NCBI GenBank assembly: GCA_002316315.1
Contig: DCDG01000022.1
Coordinates: 124,001 to 188,000, forward strand
Reading direction: 5' to 3'
DNA from: Candidatus Aminicenantes bacterium UBA1061
Lineage (GTDB): Bacteria > Acidobacteriota > Aminicenantia > Aminicenantales > Saccharicenantaceae
Length of the DNA: 64,000 bases
Made by a program: the position numbers and the translations under genes. Below, in pieces: positions 25,412 through 35,212 of the stretch; the stretch's first letter is position 1; each line of letters starts with the position of its first letter. Under the pieces are notes generated by a model. It worked only from the letters and a program-made list of their open reading frames with translations, was not told the DNA's origin and searched no databases.

Positions 25412-26594
25412 CACCATCGCCTATTTTCAAGATAATAAGTCAAAGGGGAATATGATGCACCTAAAAAAAATAGACAGGAAAAAACTGAATATTATACCGG
25501 AAGTCCTGTTGCTGGCCGGTTTAATTCTGATTTATCCAGCCTGTTCCGGTCCAGCCCAGGACAGGGCCGAGCCCGAGGCTGGCGGCAGCCAGCTTCAGTT
25601 AGGAAATAGTGTGCAATTGTCGGAAGAAGCCATCAGGACCTCTGGACTGGAAGTAGCTGAGCTTAAACTAGTCAAGATCAAACGAGAGCTTAATGTCCCT
25701 GGAGAAATTCAATTTAATCCTCATGCTTATATCCGGCTGACAGCCAGGGCCGCTGGCCGGGTAGAAGAGCTTCGCGTCTATGAGGGCTATCCGGTGGTAA
25801 AAGGACAAACGGTTTTGAGACTTTTCAGCCTGCCATTTATCGAGGCCGCCTCAGAACTAAAACTGGCTGAAGAAAGATATGAAAAACTCGTCAGGCTAAA
25901 CTCAGAGGACCTGGCAGCAGCCAGGGACCTGGTCAGTTCGGCCAGAAAAAAGCTGGCCTTAATGGGACTCAGCCAGAATGAAATTGAAGCTCTTGGCTCG
26001 AGCCAGGGTGAAGACCATCTGTTTCCGGTTACTTCGACTCTAACCGGCCAGGTCATTAAGTGTGACATCCTCAAGGGAGAGATGGTGGAAGCTGGCAGCC
26101 TGTTAATGGAAATAGCCAGTCTGGATAAGCTCTGGGTGGAAGCCAGGGTTCAGGAAAAAGATTTGAACCTTATTCGCCCTGGACAGTCAGTGGTGGTGAG
26201 GGTGGCAGCCTTTCCCGGTCACTCCTATAAGGGTCAAATTACCTATCTGGCCCCCGTCCTTGAAACTTCAACCAGGACAGTCCGGGTCAGGATAGAAGTT
26301 AATAACCAGAAGGGTGAGCTCCGGCCAGGTATGTTTGCTGAGGTCACTGTCTTTCTGCCTGACATTGAATCACTGGCTGTTCCAGAAGAGGCGATTCAGA
26401 CTATTTCAGGCCAACAGGTTATATTTGTTCCTGAAAATCAAGGGGTTTTTACCGCCAGAGAAATAGAAACAGGCAGTCCGGTTAATGGCTGGAAGCCTGT
26501 TCTCAGCGGGCTGACCGAGGGCGACCGTTATGTTAGCCGAGGAGCATTTATTTTAAAATCTGAGCTTCTTAAAGGCACCTTTGGCGAGGAGTGA
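25404..26594 (+). CDS. RND efflux periplasmic adaptor, lipoprotein (CusB/CzcB type)
   Basis: A membrane fusion protein of 380-400 residues. A lipobox LLAGLILIYPAC places a lipidated Cys after the hydrophobic segment, so the mature protein is membrane-anchored. Barrel-sandwich (RLTARAAGRVEELRVYEGYPV), a short alpha hairpin, and beta-barrel domains (VVRVAAFPGHSYKGQITYLAP; LRPGMFAEVTVFLP) follow. The ATG at 25404 has GGAG six bases upstream and overlaps the preceding gene; ATG 25455, with AAGGGG six bases upstream, would give a more usual signal length and is equally possible. It links the inner-membrane pump to the TolC-like channel. Confidence 0.85.
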   Translation: MNNTIAYFQDNKSKGNMMHLKKIDRKKLNIIPEVLLLAGLILIYPACSGPAQDRAEPEAGGSQLQLGNSVQLSEEAIRTSGLEVAELKLVKIKRELNVPGEIQFNPHAYIRLTARAAGRVEELRVYEGYPVVKGQTVLRLFSLPFIEAASELKLAEERYEKLVRLNSEDLAAARDLVSSARKKLALMGLSQNEIEALGSSQGEDHLFPVTSTLTGQVIKCDILKGEMVEAGSLLMEIASLDKLWVEARVQEKDLNLIRPGQSVVVRVAAFPGHSYKGQITYLAPVLETSTRTVRVRIEVNNQKGELRPGMFAEVTVFLPDIESLAVPEEAIQTISGQQVIFVPENQGVFTAREIETGSPVNGWKPVLSGLTEGDRYVSRGAFILKSELLKGTFGEE

Positions 26595-26602
26595 CAAACA
26601 AT

Positions 26603-29600
26603 ATGATTGATAAACTTATAAGTTTTTCTTTAAAAGAGCGGTTGCTGGTCATGATTCTTATCCTCCTTATTATAGCTGCCGGGATTTATTCTTTCTTCAC
26701 TATTCCGGTTGATGCTTTCCCGGATGTGACCAGTGTCCAGGTAGAAATTCTGGCTTCAGCTCCTGGCTACTCGCCCTATGAAGTGGAAAAATTCGTTACC
26801 TTCCCCCTGGAAACCACCCTCCGCGGCCTGCCCAGATTGAAGCAACTGCGCTCGATATCAAGGTCTGGCTTATCGGTAGTGACGGCTGTCTTCGAAGATA
26901 AAACGGATCTTTATTTCGCCCGGCAGCAGGCCTTTGAAAGATTAACCGAGGCGAGAGAAAAAGTCCCTGAACAGGTAGAAATCGCCCTGGGGCCAATTGC
27001 CACGCCAATGGGTGAAATCTATCAATACACACTCGAAGGACAGCTGCCGGCCAGTGAGAAGGAAAGGGTGAGATATTTAACTGAATTAAGGACCATTCAG
27101 GATTGGATGGTTACTCCTTTTTTCAAAAGCCTTCCCGGGGTGAGCGATGTTAATTCCTTTGGTGGCTATATCAAACAATATTTAATAAAAGTCCAGCCCG
27201 AACAACTGCTTAGATATAATCTGACTCTACGAGACGTTGTTGAGGCTGTTCAGAGCAACAATTTAAATGCCGGCGGCAACATAGTCGAAAGGGGAGAGCA
27301 GCAATTCATCGTTCGTGGGACCGGCCTTTTTCGCAACCTGGAAGATATCAATAAAACTATTCTGAAAACAGACAACGGAGCTCAGGTCATTCTGCAGGAC
27401 GTAGCTCTGGTCGAAGAGGGACAGGCCATCCGCCAGGGTGGAGCCATAAAAAACGGAGAAGCCGAAGCCGTGGGCGGGATTGTCCTCATGCTGGCCGGAG
27501 AAAATGGCCAGGAAGTGGCCAGAAGAATTGAGAAGAAGGTCGAAGAAATTAATGCCAGCCGGCTGCTGCCTGATGGCCTGAAAATTGTTCCCTTTTATAA
27601 AAGGACAGACATTGTCACCGCCAGTATCCGGACCATCGTTGAAGCTCTCCTCCTCGGCGCCTTTCTTGTTATCATGGTGTTATTTATATTCCTGCGCAGT
27701 TTCCGCAGCTCTCTGGTTGTTGTTCTGTCTTTGCCTCTAACCATTCTTCTGACTTTCATTATCATGAAACAGACAGGGCTGACAGCCAATCTGATGTCTC
27801 TAGGAGGACTGGCTATTTCGATTGGTATGATTATAGATGCAGCTATTATTCAGGTAGAAAATATCCAGAGACATCTGGGGGACACCGGGCTAAAAGACGA
27901 GTCAACATTTTTCAATGCTATCGCCGAAGTCAGGAAACCGAGTATTTTTGGCGAATTGATCATTGCTCTGACTTTTCTTCCACTGTTAAGCCTGCAAGGT
28001 CTGGAGGGGAAAATGTTTTCTCCTTTGGCTCTATGCCTGTCAATCGCCATTTTATGCTCTTTGGCTATCTCTCTGGTGATCACGCCTGGTCTTTCTTATC
28101 TTCTCCTCAAACCACATTCGGGGAAAGAGGATGGTTTGATGGCCAGGTTAAACCGGCTCTATTCTCCTCTGCTTAAGTTTGCTCTTAAACACGGGCAGCT
28201 GGTAGTTATTATTATGATTTGTTTTCTGGCCGCCACTATTTATCTTGTTCCCCATCTCGGGCGAGAGTTTATTCCGATTATGGATGAGGGAGCCTTTGAT
28301 ATGGATTTTCAGATGCTGCCTGGGGTCTCGTTGAGTCAGGCCATGGCCACCAGCAATGAGATAGAAAAAAGATTAAAAAAATTTCCGGAGCTGGAGACAA
28401 TTGTCTCCAGAACCGGTCAGACAGGTATTGCCCTGGAGGCCAGAGGTGTGGAGAAAACCGGTTTTGTCGGCTCTCTCCGGCCGAGATCAGAGTGGGTCTC
28501 AGCTAAAACAAGAGACGAGCTGACTGATAAAATGCGGCAGGCCATTTCCGATATCCCGGGGATTTCTTTTTCTTTTAGCCAGCCCATCGCCTGCCGGATC
28601 GACGAACTGGTGGCTGGCACCAGGGCCCAGCTGATCATCAAACTTTTCGGAGACGATCTGGAGATATTGAAAAACAAAGCTGAGGAAATCGCCCGGATCA
28701 TAGCTCAACTGCCTGGAGCCACAGACCTGGTAGTGGAAAGAATATCCGGTCAGCCCTACATGATAGTTGATCTTAATAGAGACAGCTTAAAAAGATATGG
28801 TTTGCGAGCGGCTGATGTGCTCGACCTGGTGGAGATAGCCATCGGAGGCAAGGTGGTTACCACCATGTATGAAGGGGAGAGAATGTATGATGTGGTCGTC
28901 CGCTACCCGGAAGAAAAAAGAAATTCTATCGAGAATCTAAAGGAACTTCTGGTGGATACCCCGGCCGGCTACCGACTCCCTCTCAGCCAGTTAGCCAGAG
29001 TCGATTTGGAAGAAGGCCCGGCCGAAATCAGCCGGGAGGCTGGCTTCAGAAGAATCGGAATAGAAGTTAACGTTTCTAACCGGGACCTCGGAGGATTTGT
29101 GGCAGAGGCTCAGGAAAAGATTAAAGAACAGGTGGACCTGCCCGATGGCTACAGACTCGAGTGGGGAGGCCAGTTTGAAAATCAACAGAGAGCTATGAGA
29201 CGACTGGCAGTCATTGTGCCACTAACCATTGGCCTCATCTTCTTCCTACTATTTTCAACCTTTAATTCCTTTAAACTGGCTGGTCTGGTTCTGCTTAACC
29301 TGCCCTTTGCTCTGATCGGCGGAGTTTTTTCTCTCTGGATATCTGGCTTATATTTATCTGTGCCGGCCTCGATCGGTTTTATTGCTTTAATGGGGATAGC
29401 TGTTTTAAATGGAGTTGTTCTCATCAGTTATTTTCAGCAATTGCTGGCCGAGGGCCAGCCTCTTCAGGAAGCTATCATCCTTGGCAGCCAGAGAAGGCTG
29501 CGGCCAGTTTTGATGACGGCCACCACCACCCTGCTGGGGTTAGTCCCTCTTGTTTTTGCTCAGGGCCCAGGCGCAGAAGTGCAGCGACCCTTAGCCATTG

Positions 29601-29686
29601 TGGTCATTGGCGGACTGGTCACCTCCACTATCCTGACTATGATTGTCCTGCCAATTTTATACCAATGGATGATGAGGAAAAGATGA
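26603..29686 (+). CDS. Heavy-metal efflux RND transporter (CusA/CzcA type)
   Basis: About 1027 residues with the RND plan: a membrane segment at about 12-30, a large periplasmic loop, segments 2-6, a second loop and segments 8-12. The heavy-metal subfamily motif in the fourth segment is present (SIGMIIDAAIIQVENIQRHL), and DAFPDVT near residue 40 is typical of the CusA/CzcA group. It is proton-driven export of cations from the periplasm; whether Cu/Ag or Zn/Co/Ni cannot be settled by eye. ATG 26603 is preferred; a GTG at 26591 overlaps the upstream stop and touches the GAGGA site. Confidence 0.88.
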   Translation: MIDKLISFSLKERLLVMILILLIIAAGIYSFFTIPVDAFPDVTSVQVEILASAPGYSPYEVEKFVTFPLETTLRGLPRLKQLRSISRSGLSVVTAVFEDKTDLYFARQQAFERLTEAREKVPEQVEIALGPIATPMGEIYQYTLEGQLPASEKERVRYLTELRTIQDWMVTPFFKSLPGVSDVNSFGGYIKQYLIKVQPEQLLRYNLTLRDVVEAVQSNNLNAGGNIVERGEQQFIVRGTGLFRNLEDINKTILKTDNGAQVILQDVALVEEGQAIRQGGAIKNGEAEAVGGIVLMLAGENGQEVARRIEKKVEEINASRLLPDGLKIVPFYKRTDIVTASIRTIVEALLLGAFLVIMVLFIFLRSFRSSLVVVLSLPLTILLTFIIMKQTGLTANLMSLGGLAISIGMIIDAAIIQVENIQRHLGDTGLKDESTFFNAIAEVRKPSIFGELIIALTFLPLLSLQGLEGKMFSPLALCLSIAILCSLAISLVITPGLSYLLLKPHSGKEDGLMARLNRLYSPLLKFALKHGQLVVIIMICFLAATIYLVPHLGREFIPIMDEGAFDMDFQMLPGVSLSQAMATSNEIEKRLKKFPELETIVSRTGQTGIALEARGVEKTGFVGSLRPRSEWVSAKTRDELTDKMRQAISDIPGISFSFSQPIACRIDELVAGTRAQLIIKLFGDDLEILKNKAEEIARIIAQLPGATDLVVERISGQPYMIVDLNRDSLKRYGLRAADVLDLVEIAIGGKVVTTMYEGERMYDVVVRYPEEKRNSIENLKELLVDTPAGYRLPLSQLARVDLEEGPAEISREAGFRRIGIEVNVSNRDLGGFVAEAQEKIKEQVDLPDGYRLEWGGQFENQQRAMRRLAVIVPLTIGLIFFLLFSTFNSFKLAGLVLLNLPFALIGGVFSLWISGLYLSVPASIGFIALMGIAVLNGVVLISYFQQLLAEGQPLQEAIILGSQRRLRPVLMTATTTLLGLVPLVFAQGPGAEVQRPLAIVVIGGLVTSTILTMIVLPILYQWMMRKR

Positions 29687-29729
29687 CAAAAAAAGCTGGC
29701 CGGATCAATCATCTTGTTCCGGCCAGCTT
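29686..29729 (-). terminator. Intrinsic terminator of the sigma factor-MacAB-TolC operon
   Basis: An eleven- to twelve-base-pair stem pairs AGCTGGCCGGA (29694-29704) with TCCGGCCAGCT (29718-29728) around a 13-base loop. On the minus strand it is followed by seven T, so it ends the tolC-side operon 30 bases past the stop. It may also stop the plus-strand pump operon, although there the stem is followed by TTCC rather than a T run. Confidence 0.85.
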
Positions 29730-29759
29730 CCTATCAGATAATTTACAGGCAGAGTTGTT

Positions 29760-31331
29760 TCAGTTGGAATTGGTGAGTTCCACCAATCTAATATTGCGGT
29801 TCTTGAGGCTCAGCCCCAGTGTTTTCTCCAGATTGGCTACAGAAACATTATAATCAATTATGGCCTTGAGCTCGGAGCTCTGGGCAGCAGCCAGATCTCG
29901 CTGATACTGCAGCACTGTATAATTGGTACTCTGTCCGACCCTAAGCTTTTCTTCCTCCGCCGCCAGCTTTTGCTCCTGCAGCTCCCGGGCAGCTTTGTAG
30001 GCCTGAACACTATGTAAGTTGGCTTCCACTGTTCTCAGAGCAGTTTTAACTTCTAACATAGCCTGCTGTTCCTGCTGTTTCAGGTTGAGCTCGGCCTGCT
30101 GGAGGTTCAAACGGGCCTGGGCCACGCTGGCTCGTGAAATAGCATTACTTAATGGTATATTCAGAGTCAGCCCAACTGACCAGTTTTCATATTTAAATCG
30201 AAAAGCATCTTTTAAAGACTGGCTCCTCGGACCCGGGATCTTATCAACTATTATACCGGTTAAAGGATTGTTATCCAGGTAAACCAGCCTGTCACCAGAA
30301 AGACCCGGGCTATAATAAGAAGCCACCAGATTTAAGGCGGGCAGCAGCTGGTTTTTGGCTACCTTTAAATTGAACTGCTGTGTATCTGTGCTGATCTTGA
30401 GGTTCCTCAGATCTGGACGATTGGCCAGGGCGACTGATTCAGCCTCTTCCAGAGATATGGCTTTTTGTTCATATTTTGGCGTATCAACAGGCACAATGGA
30501 GGTGTATTGCTTTTTTTCATCTTCTGGCAAATTCATCAGGATCCAGAGCTGGTCTTCCGCATTCTTAACGGCGACCTCCGCTCTGATAATATCCGCTTCC
30601 CTGGTGGCCACCTCCGATTGAGCACTGAGGACATCAAGTGGAGCCAGTGTGCCTATTTCTACCGACCGCTGATTCTTGGCCAGGAGTTCCCGGGCTAACT
30701 TCAGCGATTCCTGTTTGACCTTTAAATCTTCAATTGCATAGACCAGATTCCAGTAGGACTGTTCGGACGAATTAATGGTATTCATCAAGGCCAATTCAGT
30801 TTGAGCCAGGGAGGATTCCAGCCCTTTATTGGCAATTATAATTTCTTTCCGGCTTATATCCAGGCCAAAGTTTTGCAACAAAGGCTGGCTAAAGTCGAAG
30901 CGCAGCGTGCTGTAATAACGTGGATTCCAGGTCTGGTAATTCTGGGTAGTGGAACTTTTATAAGTATCGAGACTGACGTTTAAAGTCCCGCCAAAAGGAA
31001 TAAACTGAGAAATCTGGCCATTAACATCATTGTAGTCAGTTTCATAACTCTCAACTGCTTCCAGGCCGGAATAGGAAGGATTAATATTACTCCTCCGGGT
31101 ATAACCGAACTGAATGGTTGGATAAAATTTCTCTTTTGATTTGGACAGAGCTGTCGCTGAAATTTCTGGATTAAGTTTCTGAACTGAGACCCCGAGATTA
31201 TTTTGAATCGTTCGCAGAATACAGTCCTCAAGGGTTAGTTTCAATGGCAGTTCTTCCTGGGCCTGGACAAACAGGCTGCCAGCCAGTGCCAGACCTAAGA
31301 ACAAACCAAAAAATCTAATTACTTTCTTCAT
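29760..31331 (-). CDS. TolC family outer-membrane efflux protein
   Basis: A 523-residue protein with a signal peptide at 1-24 (ending SLFVQAQ) and two outer-membrane efflux repeats (LTLEDCILRTIQNNLGVSVQ; ISLEEAESVALANRPDLRNL) with long heptad-rich helices. TolC homologues form trimeric ducts through the outer membrane. It is last in the operon behind MacB-type permease, ATPase and adaptor genes, so it is the likely channel of that export system. Confidence 0.88.
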   Translation of the reverse strand: MKKVIRFFGLFLGLALAGSLFVQAQEELPLKLTLEDCILRTIQNNLGVSVQKLNPEISATALSKSKEKFYPTIQFGYTRRSNINPSYSGLEAVESYETDYNDVNGQISQFIPFGGTLNVSLDTYKSSTTQNYQTWNPRYYSTLRFDFSQPLLQNFGLDISRKEIIIANKGLESSLAQTELALMNTINSSEQSYWNLVYAIEDLKVKQESLKLARELLAKNQRSVEIGTLAPLDVLSAQSEVATREADIIRAEVAVKNAEDQLWILMNLPEDEKKQYTSIVPVDTPKYEQKAISLEEAESVALANRPDLRNLKISTDTQQFNLKVAKNQLLPALNLVASYYSPGLSGDRLVYLDNNPLTGIIVDKIPGPRSQSLKDAFRFKYENWSVGLTLNIPLSNAISRASVAQARLNLQQAELNLKQQEQQAMLEVKTALRTVEANLHSVQAYKAARELQEQKLAAEEEKLRVGQSTNYTVLQYQRDLAAAQSSELKAIIDYNVSVANLEKTLGLSLKNRNIRLVELTNSN

Positions 31332-31392
31332 TTATAATCCTCCACTTTTTGGTTAAACATCATCCTGGGCTAATTTAGGATATTCCACCGGC

Positions 31393-32619
31393 TTATTCAT
31401 AACGAAGAGCTTCAATTGGGTCAAGCCGGCTAGCTTTCCTGGCCGGGTAATAACCAAAAAAGATACCAACCGAAGCTGAAAACAGGAATGCCAGAAGGAT
31501 AGATCCAGGGGTGACAACAGTAGTAATTCCCTCGAAAGTAGGGACATACTTCATCAACCTGGAAACACCGATACCAATAATTATGCCGATTAAGCCACCT
31601 CCAACACTCAGGACAATCGCTTCGATCAGGAATTGCAGTAATATATCTTTTTCCCGGGCGCCAACCGCCAGGCGGATACCAATTTCCCGGATTCTTTCCG
31701 TGACTGAAACCAACATAATGTTCATAATGCCAATGCCGCCTACGATCAGAGAGATACCGGCAATTGATCCAAGCAGGATAGTCATAATCTGGCTCGACTG
31801 GGCCGCACTCTCCGCCACATCGGTCATATTTCGAACCTGGAAATCGTCATCAGCCCCGGGAGCAATTCTGTGCCTTTCCCGCATGAGTTCTGTTATCTGG
31901 CGCTGAGCTTCAGCCGTCATATCAGCCGAAATAGCTTCAACATCAATAGAGCTGATGTAGTCCACTCCTCTCAATCTTCTCATGACCGTCGTATATGGAG
32001 CGGCAATCATATCATCACGGTTAAAAAAGCCGCCCTGTTCACCCTTGCTTTCCAGTATTCCTATGACCTTAAAAGGAATCTTATTTATTCTGATGGTTTT
32101 CCCAATTGGGTCATCATCTTCAAACAGGTTCTGCTTGACGAGGCTGCCCAGAACGCAGACTTTGGCGGCAGCTGCGACATGAGATTCATCAAAATAACTG
32201 CCCTCTTCTACATTCCACTTTCTGACTTCGGGAAATTTTTCACCTGTTCCTTGAATCTGGGTATTCCAGTTTTTGTTGGCATAAACTACCTGTGCTCGGG
32301 TAGAAATAGAGGGAGAGACAGCTGCCACTGCATCGCAGTATTGTTCAATGGCTATCGCATCTTCTGGCTTTAAAGTGACATAACCACCGGCACCGGTTTG
32401 TACTCCCCGGAACTGACGGCTTCCAGGCTGAACAAAAAGCAGATTTGTCCCCATGGCGGCAAATCGTTCCTCAACTCCCTTCTTGGCCCCCTCGCCAACA
32501 CTGACCATGGCAATAACAGCAGCCACACCAATAATGATACCTAGAATCGTTAGAAAGGACCTCATCTTATTGCGCGTCAGCGCTCGAATAGAGATCTGTA
32601 ATACTTTTAAAATCTTCAC
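31393..32619 (-). CDS. MacB-type ABC transporter permease
   Basis: A 408-residue FtsX/MacB-fold permease. One N-terminal membrane segment (MRSFLTILGIIIGVAAVIAM) is followed by a MacB_PCD periplasmic domain (about 50-260) and three C-terminal segments starting at IMTILLGSIAGISLIVGGIG, with the coupling stretch ERIREIGIRLAVGAREKDIL. Unlike E. coli MacB, the ATPase is a separate gene, two bases upstream. Expected to be a mechanotransmission pump extruding periplasmic substrates through TolC. Confidence 0.92.
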   Translation of the reverse strand: MKILKVLQISIRALTRNKMRSFLTILGIIIGVAAVIAMVSVGEGAKKGVEERFAAMGTNLLFVQPGSRQFRGVQTGAGGYVTLKPEDAIAIEQYCDAVAAVSPSISTRAQVVYANKNWNTQIQGTGEKFPEVRKWNVEEGSYFDESHVAAAAKVCVLGSLVKQNLFEDDDPIGKTIRINKIPFKVIGILESKGEQGGFFNRDDMIAAPYTTVMRRLRGVDYISSIDVEAISADMTAEAQRQITELMRERHRIAPGADDDFQVRNMTDVAESAAQSSQIMTILLGSIAGISLIVGGIGIMNIMLVSVTERIREIGIRLAVGAREKDILLQFLIEAIVLSVGGGLIGIIIGIGVSRLMKYVPTFEGITTVVTPGSILLAFLFSASVGIFFGYYPARKASRLDPIEALRYE

Positions 32620-32621
32620 AA

Positions 32622-33347
32622 TTATCCTCCTTGGACCGAGGCCTGGCTGTCAACCTTTCCATTCAGTTCTTCCCTTACTATCTGGCCATCTTTTAGATAT
32701 AGCCTTCTCCTGGCATATGAAGCTATCACCGGGTCGTGGGTCACCATGACCAGCGTAATTTTTTGTTCCCGGTTAAGTCTGGTAAAAATGTCCATAATTT
32801 CAGCCCCGTTTTTAGAATCGAGGTTGCCCGTCGGCTCATCGGCCAGGATAATAGAGGGTTCGTTAACCAGAGCTCGAGCAATAGCCACTCTTTGCATCTG
32901 GCCACCAGACAATTGATTTGTCCGGTGATACTCCCAGCCCTTAAGACCGACATTGGCCAGAGCTTCCATGGCTTTTTCTTTGGACTCCTTGCCGTTAATA
33001 TTGCTATACATCAAAGGTAATTCCACATTCTCAAGAGCCGTGGTTCGCGGAAGTAGATTAAAATTCTGGAAAACGAACCCAATTTTCTTATTCCGTATAG
33101 CAGCCATTTTGTCCTTGCTGAGCGACGAGATATCTTCGCCTTCAAGGAAATACTGGCCGGAGGTCGGCCTGTCCAGCAGGCCGAGAATACTCATCAAGGT
33201 AGTTTTGCCTGAACCTGATGGCCCCATGATCGCCAGAAATTCTGATCTTTCTATGCTGTAGGAAATGCCCCTCAGGGCATGAACTTCTACCTCGCCGATC
33301 TGATAAATCCTGACAATATTCTCTAAGACAATTATTTTTTCGTCCAT
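32622..33347 (-). CDS. MacB/LolD-type ABC transporter ATP-binding protein
   Basis: About 241 residues. Walker A is GPSGSGKTT, the Q loop VFQNFNLLPR, the ABC signature LSGGQMQRVAIARAL, Walker B IILADEPTGNLD, and the switch histidine VTHD. Start chosen at ATG 33347 (MDEKIIVLENIVRIY), seven bases after AGGAAT; an in-frame TTG at 33368 is less likely. It powers the adjacent MacB-type permease. Confidence 0.93.
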   Translation of the reverse strand: MDEKIIVLENIVRIYQIGEVEVHALRGISYSIERSEFLAIMGPSGSGKTTLMSILGLLDRPTSGQYFLEGEDISSLSKDKMAAIRNKKIGFVFQNFNLLPRTTALENVELPLMYSNINGKESKEKAMEALANVGLKGWEYHRTNQLSGGQMQRVAIARALVNEPSIILADEPTGNLDSKNGAEIMDIFTRLNREQKITLVMVTHDPVIASYARRRLYLKDGQIVREELNGKVDSQASVQGG

Positions 33348-33379
33348 TTTAATTCCTATTAGCTCCAAAGATAATATTT

Positions 33380-34726
33380 TTAAAATCTGAACACCGCCGG
33401 GCCGCCAGGACGCTGGCCTGATTGTCCACTGCCGGTCGAAGAGGCTGTCATGATACCAACAATCACTTCATCGCCCTCTTTGAGATTGCCATCTACAATT
33501 TCAGTATAAGAAGTATCAGTCATGCCGGTTCTGACAAAAATTATCTTTAAATTGCCTTTCTCATCCAGGGTCCAGACCTTGGGCGGAGTTCGCCTTTGGG
33601 CCTGCTGACCAGAAGCTCCAGGCATACCCATGCCCGTACCCATACCTGTCCTTTGCCCCATCGGCGTCTGTCCACTTCCAGCCGCTGGCCTCTCCTGCCC
33701 TGATTGCTGTCTATTAGCGGCCATTTCCTCAAATGCCGCCTTCATTATTTTCTGCAATTCGTCTTGTTTCAAATTGGGATTGAAACGTAAAGCAGTATTT
33801 GGTACCCGCAGGACATTCTTGGCCTCTTCGACGACAATCGAGCAGGTGGCTGTCATCCCGGGCAAAAGCTTCAGACTTGAATTATCGACATCAAGAACAG
33901 CTGTATAGGAGACAACATTAGATTGAACCAGAGCAGCATATCTAACCTGCCTGACTGTCCCCCAGAAAATATCATTGGGATAGGCCTCGACCGTAAATTT
34001 GACTTTCTGACCTTCTTTAACGCTACCCACATCCGCTTCATCTACCAGGCACTCGACCTGCATCTTAGTCAGATCGTTAGCGATTTGGAAAAGAACAGGC
34101 GCCTGAAAACTGGCCGCCACCGTCTGTCCGACGTTAACACTTCTGGAAACAACTACCCCATCAATCGGGGATTTGATAATCGTGTAACCAAGATTGACCT
34201 TGCTGGCATCAAGCTGAAATTTAGCCTGAGCTGCTCTGGCTTCGGCTGAGACCAGATCAGCTTTAGCCTGAAGATAACTGGCTTCAGCTGTATCTTTTTC
34301 CTGGGAAGCAATGAGATTCTTCTCATACAGGCTCAGGGCTCTTTCATAATTTTTTTGAGCTATCTCCAGGGATACTCTGGATCTTTCCACTGAAGCTACT
34401 GAACTCTGGTAATTAGCCTGATTTTGCTCGATTTGAGCTTCAATCTGCGACTGGTCGAGTTCGGCTAAAATATCTCCCTGCTTCACTTTCGAGTTAAAAT
34501 CTACATAAATTTTTTCTATTTTGCCCGAAACCTGACTGCCCACGTCAACCAGAATAACCGGATTCAAAGTGCCGGTGGCGGTGACCACCATTTCTATGTC
34601 TCCGCGGGCAACCTTTTCCAGCCGGTATTTTGGCTTGTTGTTAGAACTCTTACCAATCAGAGTGAAGCCAACAACCAAACCTGCGATCACTACAATAGCA
34701 ATGATGATTAGATTTCTCTTTTTCAT
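33380..34726 (-). CDS. MacA-type periplasmic adaptor (HlyD family)
   Basis: A 448-residue adaptor. An N-terminal membrane anchor (about 5-24) is followed by the lipoyl halves (VGSQVSGKIEKIYVDFNSKV and IKSPIDGVVVSRSVNVGQTV), a coiled-coil hairpin at about 92-175, and a beta barrel. Residues about 335-382 form a low-complexity insert rich in Gly, Gln, Met and Pro (PMGQRTGMGTGMGMPG), inserted before the last beta domain, and another Gly/Gln run is at the C-terminus. It overlaps the upstream LTXXQ gene by four bases and pairs with the MacB-type pump. Confidence 0.9.
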   Translation of the reverse strand: MKKRNLIIIAIVVIAGLVVGFTLIGKSSNNKPKYRLEKVARGDIEMVVTATGTLNPVILVDVGSQVSGKIEKIYVDFNSKVKQGDILAELDQSQIEAQIEQNQANYQSSVASVERSRVSLEIAQKNYERALSLYEKNLIASQEKDTAEASYLQAKADLVSAEARAAQAKFQLDASKVNLGYTIIKSPIDGVVVSRSVNVGQTVAASFQAPVLFQIANDLTKMQVECLVDEADVGSVKEGQKVKFTVEAYPNDIFWGTVRQVRYAALVQSNVVSYTAVLDVDNSSLKLLPGMTATCSIVVEEAKNVLRVPNTALRFNPNLKQDELQKIMKAAFEEMAANRQQSGQERPAAGSGQTPMGQRTGMGTGMGMPGASGQQAQRRTPPKVWTLDEKGNLKIIFVRTGMTDTSYTEIVDGNLKEGDEVIVGIMTASSTGSGQSGQRPGGPAVFRF

Positions 34727-35184
34727 CTTCTCTCTCCTTTATTCTCCTCATTGGGTAGCATTTGATCTTTATCCTTATCTTTATCTTTCTGGCGGCGCCG
34801 GTCCGAAGATGCCTTCTTTCGCTGCTGCATGTAGCTATCCATCATTTCCTGCATCTTTTTTTGTTGCTCAGGAGTTAAGACGTTATCTACGTCAGTTTTC
34901 AGCTGGTTGCGCAACTCCTGCAGACGGCTGTGAATTTCTTTGCCGAAAGCTTCAAACCGAGCTTCGCTCTGCCTGAAAACTTCTTTCATCCTGGCTTTCT
35001 GGTCGGGGGTTAGCTGAAGCTCCCGGGCCATAACTTCGACTGTCGGGAAAGGTTCTGGTCTTTTGCCTGGCTTAGGACTATTTTTCTTCAGATAGGCTCT
35101 ATCGCCAAAGACACCAACAGCAATCCCCAGGCCAAAGACTATAATCATAGATAAAGCAACCCAAAGTTTATATTTATCTTTCAT
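34723..35184 (-). CDS. LTXXQ-motif (Spy/CpxP/CnrX-like) envelope stress protein
   Basis: About 153 residues, starting MKDKYKLWVALSMIIVFGLG with one N-terminal membrane segment, then a helical periplasmic domain with two LTxxQ motifs (LQLTPDQKARMKEVF and VLTPEQQKKMQEMM), ending in a Lys/Asp-rich tail. This pattern is that of the Spy/CpxP chaperone and CnrX-type sensor superfamily. ATG 35184 follows AGAGGT; an upstream in-frame start would precede it by 14 residues. In the operon it sits between the anti-sigma factor and the export genes, fitting an envelope stress sensor or chaperone. Confidence 0.8.
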   Translation of the reverse strand: MKDKYKLWVALSMIIVFGLGIAVGVFGDRAYLKKNSPKPGKRPEPFPTVEVMARELQLTPDQKARMKEVFRQSEARFEAFGKEIHSRLQELRNQLKTDVDNVLTPEQQKKMQEMMDSYMQQRKKASSDRRRQKDKDKDKDQMLPNEENKGERR

Positions 35185-35212
35185 TCTTACCTCTTTTATA
35201 GCTCTCCATATT

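Noticed and set aside
29665..29853. A 62-codon open frame across the end of the RND pump gene
   Set aside because: It spans the strong terminator and the 3' end of tolC on the opposite strand, so it is not a plausible gene.
31870..32373. A 167-codon plus-strand open frame within the MacB-type permease
   Set aside because: It is the mirror of a well-conserved permease domain. Its predicted protein shows no domain, and the minus-strand operon explains the region.
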